The translations under genes and the position numbers were made by a program. Of a stretch of 64,000 bases of DNA, positions 56,885 to 64,000 are shown in pieces. Below the pieces are notes generated by a model. The model ran no database searches and was not told the DNA's origin. It saw only the letters and a program-made list of their open reading frames with translations. Origin of the DNA: Blumeriella jaapii (Eukaryota > Ascomycota > Leotiomycetes > Helotiales > Drepanopezizaceae); NCBI GenBank assembly GCA_009599575.1, contig VWND01000010.1, forward strand, positions 702,501-766,500, in the 5' to 3' direction. Each line of letters starts with the position of its first letter. The stretch's first letter is position 1.

Positions 56885-58591
56885 ATGCTTCTTGATCGTA
56901 TTAAAGCAAAAAAAACAGAAAGTTGCGGTAAAAAACTTTTTCTGATCGTTTTTTAAAAATTAATTTTAAAATCTGTTTTGGCTTATTTATTAAAACTTTA
57001 AGGATTTTGTTAATTGCGACCATTTAAATACCTTTTTTATTCAAAACTTTCAAAACCTTTTTATAATTGAAAAAAAACAGCTTTTTTCGCATTTCAGCGA
57101 TCTTTTGCCTATTTAAAAAATTAAAAAAAGTCTTTTTTTTTTTTACGACGACCATTTATTGCGTACAAAAGCTTTTTATAATCGGTTAAAAAATAAAAAT
57201 AACGCTTTTTAAAAATGTCGCATAAGCAATTATACTCTTTTCCTTTTTTTTTTTTTTTTGCTTTTTTTTTTTTTTTTTTTTTTCACGATTTTTTCGAAAT
57301 ATCGTTATTTTTTAAAATCGAAAAGAAAAATAACGAAAACTCCGACCTTTCGGCCTAAATTATCGAATCTTCGGTTGTTTTTAAAAAAAAAAAAACTATA
57401 AAGCTTAATTCGATTAAAATCTTTTTTATAAAAAGGCCAGCAAATTCGTTTTTTAAATACTCAGCCTTTTTTGCCGTTCGCTTATTGTAAATTAATATAT
57501 ACGGCGACTGCGTCGAAAAAATCGATAGCAGCGTAACGGCCATTTATATCAGAAATCTTATATTCGACAGCTGTTTTATAAACGGTCTGCCATTTTTTTA
57601 TTTATTCGGTTATATTCATTTTTCCGCTGTACGCTTTGCGAAAAATATTTTTATAATCAGATCTAACGAAGCTAACCACGGAAAAGTATACAAGGGCAAT
57701 ATTCTTTTTCAAAATACAAACGAATGCCTGAAATAATCTTTGCTTTCTTTTATAATATAAATCTTTAATTTTCCGCATATTTCTATCTATCAACGTATTT
57801 TTTTGCAAATTAATATAAAAAATGACGTACGCTTTTTTATTATTAATAACGTTAATTTCCGATTAAGTAATTGCAAAATTTATCAAATTAATTTTTATAA
57901 TTAAAAAGACCCAGTCGAGCAACTTTTGATAGGCAGTAACGTATTTCTGCTATTTTTTAAGCTTTTTTAAATAATTCTTCGAAAAATAATCGATTTTATT
58001 TTTTAAATCGTCGAAAATTAAATTAGCTGATTAAAATCTGTCGGAAGGATTATCAATCGTAACGGCGGCCTTTTCTGCCTCGATTATGCCGTTGTATTCG
58101 GCGCACTTTCGATCGTAGTCTGCTTAACGCTTTTTATTTCTTTAATCGATAAATTAATAAAAAAACTGTTTTTATAATCGTTTATTAATAAAAAAGCGAA
58201 ATGGAAAATCAGGATCGGTGTAATCGAAAAAAAGAATTCTTGATCGGTGAAATTTGTACGCTTTTAATTAAAAGATCTACGATTTTGAATCGTGAAAAAA
58301 AACCTTTTTTTTCGTAAAAGCCGATATATTATTTTCGTTGTAAAAAATCGATTAACTGGATTGAAAAAAATAAAAAAATAAAAATAAAATTTGTAAATTG
58401 AAAAAATCGAAAAATTAATACTTTCCGCACTTTTAATAGCCTTTTATCGATTCGTAGCTTTTTGTCAAATAAGAAAAACTTTGCAAAATATAACCTTCCA
58501 CGAATATCTTTTAACAATTCGAATAAATTAACCGGTAAAAACTCCCAACGAATCTCCTAGCGTATATATTACAAAAAAAAGCTTATTAATT
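56885..58591 (-). pseudogene. Copia F gag and protease region, RIP-damaged
   Basis: Minus-strand region between the F primer-binding site and the C2 insertion. Short open pieces at 58329-58517 (KDIRGRLYFAKFF), 57602-57808 and 57355-57543. Assigned by position, since the matching integrase begins on the other side of C2 at 43797; motifs are too eroded to confirm domains. Confidence 0.55.
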
Positions 58592-58609
58592 GGCTCCGGG
58601 GCTTATAAC
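58592..58609 (-). other. Putative primer-binding site of copia F
   Basis: On the minus strand GTTATAAGCCCCGGAGCC follows the LTR directly. The TTATAAGCCCCGG core is shared with E' at 835-847. Confidence 0.5.
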
Positions 58610-58641
58610 TGTCGTGTATAATTAAATAATCGGTAAAAACC
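58610..58641 (-). repeat. Fragment of F 5' LTR
   Basis: 32 bp, TGTCGTGTATAATTAAATAA and onward, matching 24695-24726 with seven transitions. It ends where gypsy A2 begins; the rest of the LTR is expected beyond the window. Confidence 0.75.
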
Positions 58642-59090
58642 TGTCAGGAACCAATATCACGTGTATGAGTCAGGTGATCCGCCAAAACCCTCTGCCTCCT
58701 ACCAATCCTCGAATAACACTTTTTGCGGATAGGCCGTAGAGGCCGGATAGTATTATAAAAGCTGGAGATAATATTTAAATAAAACATTTTATAAAAGTGA
58801 TTGCTAAAAACCAGTTATTAGAATTATATTAAAAAAAATAAGAAAAGGTCGGGATGAAGGCTGGAAAAGCATACTAAATAAGATTCGCCTGGTTTTCTAG
58901 GAAATACTTTTTTCGAAAGCTCCACCTTTTCTTTTGTATTTATACACGCTTTTTATTAGAAATATAAAAGGTAAAAATCAATCTGATTATTAACCCAATC
59001 TTATCTAAGCTTTATTATCTGAATTAATATTTCCCTGCTTTTTAATTTTTATATTTTAATTTTTTTATTTATCGAAACGGCAGTTCGATA
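58642..59090 (+). repeat. 5' LTR of gypsy A2 (about 449 bp)
   Basis: Aligns with 18781-19230; CACGTG at 58658-58663. Left flank AAACC belongs to copia F; the TSD partner is outside the window. Confidence 0.8.
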
Positions 59091-62000
59091 TTATTAAAAC
59101 AACTTTTTATTATATTATTATATTTATATCGTTATTATCGATATTATAGCTTTTCGCATTCGCAAAAAACAAATATTTCCAGCTATTTAAAAAGACTCAG
59201 TATTTTCGGTTATTTAAAAAAACCTCGTACTATCGTTTTTCTTAACGTTATCAATTTTATTAAAAGTCGAAAATATTCTATTATTAAAACGCGACGATTT
59301 CTTAACTTTTTTTATCGAAAAAATCATTAAAAAAAGCCACGCTTAAAACGATTCGAAAAAACTTTTTACCGAAATTCTAATTTATTTAATTAATAAACGA
59401 ATCCGCGCCGAACAAAAAAAAAACAATAAACGTAAAAAAATAAAAAAAATACAAGCTAAAATAAAGCAGAAAAAAACTGAGAAAAAAGTTTACAAAACAA
59501 TTAAAAAACTCGAAAAAATCTTAAAACGCCGAAACGAATTTCGAAAAAAAATTAAACAATTTTAACGAAAACTTAACGCTTTCGAAAATATCGAAAAAAA
59601 AGTTTTTATACTTTTTAACACCGTCCCAATTAAAAAAAAACAGAAAATAATTCAAGCCGGCGATTATTATAAAATATCTTCGAAGCATTACGATAATAAT
59701 ATTTATTAAAAACGATTTAGCATTTTTTTTAAATATATTATACTTTTTGTAAAAAATACAGCGAATTCGAGCCGAAAAGTATTAAAAATAAAAGACTTTT
59801 TAATATATCGAAGAAAAAATACTAAAAAAACTTAATTTTTTATTCGGCGTATAAAGCGAAATTTCCGCCAAAATAAAAAAATAATATTTTATATTAATCA
59901 AAAGAAAATTAACGCTTATATTCTAGCTTTCGACGATAAAATAAAAAAAAAATAAATCGGATACGAACGACGTTTTACGAATATTCGAATTATATAAAAC
60001 GATTTTAAAAAATAAATATTAAATTTTTTAATAAATGCGGAAAATCGAAAAATCGCGGCTTCGAATTTATACGATAAAGCGAAGCAAAAAAAGCATAAAT
60101 TAATTAACGATTTCGTTGCTTATTTAAATAACTTCGAACAGCAATTGCAAATAATAAACGATGCGATTAAAAGAAAAATGCTTTTCGCAAAACTCCGATT
60201 TATTTTTCGAAAAAAAAAATTATTAAACGAAGCAATATTACAATTATAAATTCGTACGAAAAATTAATATTAATCGCTCGTCGTATCGAAAATGCTAATA
60301 AAATTATTAACGACGAAACGAAAAATAATAAACGACGAAATAAACGCAAAAAAAAAAAAAAAAAAAAACTTATATTTACGATTAAAACTTAAAAGCTAAA
60401 ACAGATATATATCGTTTTCGATTCGAAAATACGTTATAAAAAAAAAAAAAAAACGAAAGCGAAAAAACGATAATTTTAATAAAATTCTTTAAAATCCTAA
60501 AATTTCTAACGACTTTTTTTACTTTTCGAAATGCAATCGCTACTAAAAAAAAAAGCATCGCATAGCCAATTATTCAAAAATCGAATATTACAAATGCAAT
60601 AAAAAAAAATATATAATTTTAAACTGCCCCGAAGCTAATAAATCTAAAAATTCGAAAAAAGCTTTCGCTCGATTTTAATTTCGTCGCTACTAATAAAATC
60701 GAACGAAAAAAAAAAGCAAAAAATAATAATTTCAATCGAAATTAAAAAAGCCAAAAGCGAAACTCGTACGAAACAAACTCTTATCGACTGCGGCGCGGAA
60801 AAAAATTGCGTAATTTAAAAGTTATTAATTAAATATAAATAAAAACCAATTTAAAAACGTATTAATTTATCTACGATTAAAAAAAAAAAAGTAATTATTT
60901 ACGGCACGCATACGTAATTTATTCGCGCTATTAATAATTATAAAACAATTAAAAAAATACAAAGCGATTTCGTAGCTTGCGATATAAATATCTCAAAAGT
61001 TTTATTTATTTTAAAATTTTTTTAATTGCGAAATATCGATCCTGTTATAAACTTTCGAGCTAAATCGTAGCGATACTTAATCGAACGCTTATAACTTAAT
61101 TTCGTTATAATTAAACGTTTCAAAAAAAAATCCAAAAAAAAACAAGCGTTTTGTATCGTTTTAAAAAAAACTACTAAAAAATAATATTAATTACTTTTTA
61201 AATACAACGACTACGCCGACGTGTTTAACGATACCGCCGCGGTTATCCTAGCTTTTTATTATTTTATAAAGCATCGAATAAACTTCGCGGAAAAAAAAAA
61301 CCTTTTTTGAAAACTAATTTATTTTTTGTCGGAATCTGAACTAACCGAATTGCGCGAATATTTCGATTCGAATTTAAAAAAAAGCTGAATAAAAAAATCT
61401 ATTAGCTTTGCCGGCGCACCGGTAATATTTATACCGAAAAAAAACGGAAGTTTACGATTATGCGTCGATTATAAAAGTCTGAACGTAATTACGATTAAAA
61501 ATCGAACTTTTTTACTTTTTATAAGCGAAACTTTGGATCGTTTAAAAAAAGCTAAAATATTTACTAAATTAGATTTTACTTGGGCGTACCACCGCTTTCG
61601 AATAAAAAAGAAAAATAAATAAAAAACTGCGTTTCGTATTCGTTACGAATATTTCGAATATTACGTATTACTTTTCGGCCTTTCGAACGCATCAGCAATT
61701 TTTTAAGCGTATATTAATTAAGCTTTAATCGGTTTAATAAATATTACGTATATAATTTACCTCGACGATATTTTAATATTTTTCGAAAATCCCGACGATT
61801 ATACAAACGCGGTAAAAAAAATTCTCGAAAAACTCCGTACTAACAAATTTTACGAAAATCTAAAAAAATATGCTTTCGATACGAATACGATTGAATTCCT
61901 AGGCTTCGTCGTTACTTTTACGAAAATTGAAATAAACCCAAAAAAAATAAATAATATTCGAAAATGGCCTTTTTCTATTACGTAGCGAAATATTCAAATG

Positions 62001-64000
62001 TTTTTAAGTTTTATTAATTTTTACAAACGTTTTATTAAAAACTACGCTAAGCTTTGCCGATTTATTACAAATCTTTTAAAAAAAATACAACGAAAAAAAA
62101 TATCGGGCTTTTTTCGTTTTTTATTCGAAGCGAAGCTCGCTTTTTTATTTTTAAAAAAAAAGTTTTGCCAAGCACCGATTTTACGCTATTTCGATTTTCG
62201 ATTAAAAATCTAAATCGAAACAAACGCTTCGAAATTCGTTATAAACGAAATATTATTTCAATTGTTCGAAAAAAATGCGAGGGCACGTTAACATTTTATC
62301 GCATATTATTCGAAAAAGTTTTTTTTTATAAAACAAAAATATAAAATTTACGACGCTAAATTAATAATTATAATTTACGTTTTCAAATAGTAAAGCCAAT
62401 ATTTACGTAGCGCTTTCGACGTTATTATTATACGTATAAATCACTATAATCTAAAATATTTTCTTACGAAAAAACGTTTAAACGGACGTTAAGCGAAATG
62501 GGCCGACGAGCTAGTTAAATACGATTTTGCAATCGAATATAAAACAAAAGTTTTTAATCCGGCGAATGATTTTTTCCGCCGGCCAAATTTAAAAAAAAAT
62601 TTAAAAAAAAACGATAAGCAGCTGTTTACGCTGCATCGTAAGCTAAAACTAGTTTATTTAAGAAATTTTAAAATGTTTTCCGTAATAAAAACACGCCTAA
62701 AATCGAAGCATAAATTATTTCGCGCCGATAAGTATTCGAAGCTTTTGTTAACGGGATCAAAAAATAAAAAGCAAGCGGGAAAAAGCCGAATAAAAGGTTT
62801 TTTCGCCGGATTATTTTTTGTTAATATTATTAATTATAAATAATATATACCACGAAGCGTAGCCGTTATATTACTATAATCCGAAACGGCTAATAACGAG
62901 CTAATAAAACCGATTTATAAAACTATTTTTAAATTGCAAAAATCTGATTTTTTGTATTATAGAAAACGTACGAATCGGCTTCGTAAAACAATCGAGCCGG
63001 GTCCGAAAAACATTAGCGTATAGGCCAAAATAAATTATTACGTTATAAAAAACGTGCGTATATTCCGAATAAAAGCGTTATTAAAAGCGAAATATTAAAA
63101 ATTAATTACGACGACCCGACCGCCGGCTATTAAAGCTTTCGGCGAACGCTAGAATTGGTCGAAAAAAAATATTTCTGGCCTGGTTTACGAGGCGACGTAA
63201 AACGTTACGTTAATACGTATGAAAAGTATTAAAAAAGCAAGCTTAAAAAGCACCGATCTTATAGCGAATTAATTTTTTTTTCGACTTTTACAAAATCTTA
63301 GGAAAAAATAATTATAGATTTTATTACGAGTTTATTTTTTAGTAAAAAACGAAATCGTATTTACGATTCGATATTCGTTATAATAAACCGATATACGAAG
63401 CTGTCGAAATATATACCGATATAAAAAACGATTTTAATTTTAAATTTAACTAAAATATTTATACAACACGTTTACAAAAATTTTGGCTGTTTTAAAAGGA
63501 TTATTACAAATAAAAGGTCAGTTTTTATTAATAAATTCTGGTTTTTAATAATATTTCACTTATAAATACGACGTCGATTAAACACCGCTTTCCATTTTCA
63601 AACAAATAGCCAAACGGAACGTTAAAATTAAATTTTAAAATTTTATTTTCGTACGTATTGCGATTATCGACAAAACGATTAAGCTACGAAGCTTGCTTTA
63701 GCCGAGTTTACGTATAACAACTCGATATACGCTTTTACGGATTCTATTTTTTTTCGCATATTATACGGCTTTTACCCAGAACTTGATAGCAACGTCGAAA
63801 GCGACGTTGTAAAAAAAAAGATACCGTCAGCGGAAAAACGAATTAAAATATTACAAAAAAAAAAAAAAATATTTAATAAAAAGCTAAAAAAAATCAACGC
63901 GAATTATAAAAGATTTTACGACGTTAAACACAAAAAAACTAGATTTCAAATAAGCGATAAAATATTATTATTAATCAAAAACCTTCGACAGCTGCGATTT
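58642..64000 (+). mobile_element. Gypsy/chromovirus A2 (leaves window at right)
   Basis: Second copy of family A in the same orientation as A1, collinear with 18781 to about 24133. LTR 58642-59090, gag to about 60750, protease with LIDCGAEKNCV near 60782-60815, RT with YLDDILIFF near 61757-61785, RNase H around 62200-62400, integrase to the window edge. It differs from A1 by many transitions and small poly-A length changes. The 62054-62344 and 61998-62213 frames are the eroded RNase H region. Confidence 0.85.

Larger units (their letters stand above)
24695..58641 (-). mobile_element. Copia element F, split by D1, C2 and A2
   Basis: F's own sequence is 24695-25732, 38595-43797 and 56885-58641. 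On the minus strand the order is LTR fragment (58641-58610), primer-binding site, gag/protease (58591 to 56885), integrase (43797 to about 42000), RT (about 41300-40200), RNase H (about 39950-39150), then a plus-strand open frame antisense to pol, a polypurine-like tract and the 3' LTR. The integrase-RT-RNase H order is diagnostic of Ty1/copia. D1 and C2 are inserted inside it with clean TSDs and A2 lies in its 5' LTR. F itself interrupts gypsy A1. Confidence 0.8.

Noticed and set aside
1..64000. tRNA or rRNA genes
   Set aside because: I saw no convincing cloverleaf or rRNA core sequence on visual reading; a dedicated scan would be needed to exclude a tRNA completely.

Overview
The window looks like a filamentous ascomycete (Pezizomycotina) chromosome with a two-compartment genome. 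Three things in the sequence say so: short spliceosomal introns of about 50-100 nt with CTRAY-like branch points; conserved fungal genes (an Opi1-type repressor, an AP-1 mu adaptin, an APC-family permease); and very AT-rich blocks in which retrotransposons are riddled with CpA-to-TpA changes and the stop codons these create, the signature of repeat-induced point mutation (RIP). Genus cannot be read from the sequence.

Layout. Positions 1-1031 are the 5' end of a minus-strand copia-type element (called E') that runs off the left edge. Positions 1032-17622 are a GC-balanced genic island. It holds a cluster of microsatellites, an opi1-like repressor (minus), two further tandem-repeat tracts, the AP-1 mu subunit (plus, four exons), a two-TM hypothetical protein with a probable 3' exon (plus), an amino-acid/choline-type permease (minus), a gene-poor 2 kb, and a Ser/Ala-repeat hypothetical gene (plus). 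Positions 17623-64000 are one block of nested LTR retrotransposons.

The nest can be read with target-site duplications (TSDs). Copia E (3' end only, 17623-18780, minus) is interrupted at 18781 by gypsy/chromovirus A1 (plus). A1 is interrupted at 24695 by copia F (minus; pieces 24695-25732, 38595-43797, 56885-58641). F carries three further insertions. Gypsy D1 (25733-38594, minus) itself contains gypsy C1 (30108-36574, TSD CGCAT). Gypsy C2 (43798-56884, plus, TSD ATGCT) has its 3' LTR split by gypsy D2 (50394-56805, TSD AGCTC). A second gypsy A copy, A2 (58642 to the right edge), sits inside F's right LTR. LTR pairs have equal lengths within each element (264/264, 302/302, 390/390, 267/267), which supports the reconstruction. 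D2 has the longest open frames and is probably the youngest.

The most unusual item is a 152-codon plus-strand reading frame inside F, antisense to F's pol. It is cut between codons 76 and 77 by D1 and resumes in frame exactly after the duplicated target site, ending in an unrecognised Cys-containing domain. Other points of interest are a CACGTG motif shared by three LTR families (and a RIP-altered form in a fourth), same-family LTRs at both edges of the genic island, and reciprocal insertion of families C and D into each other.
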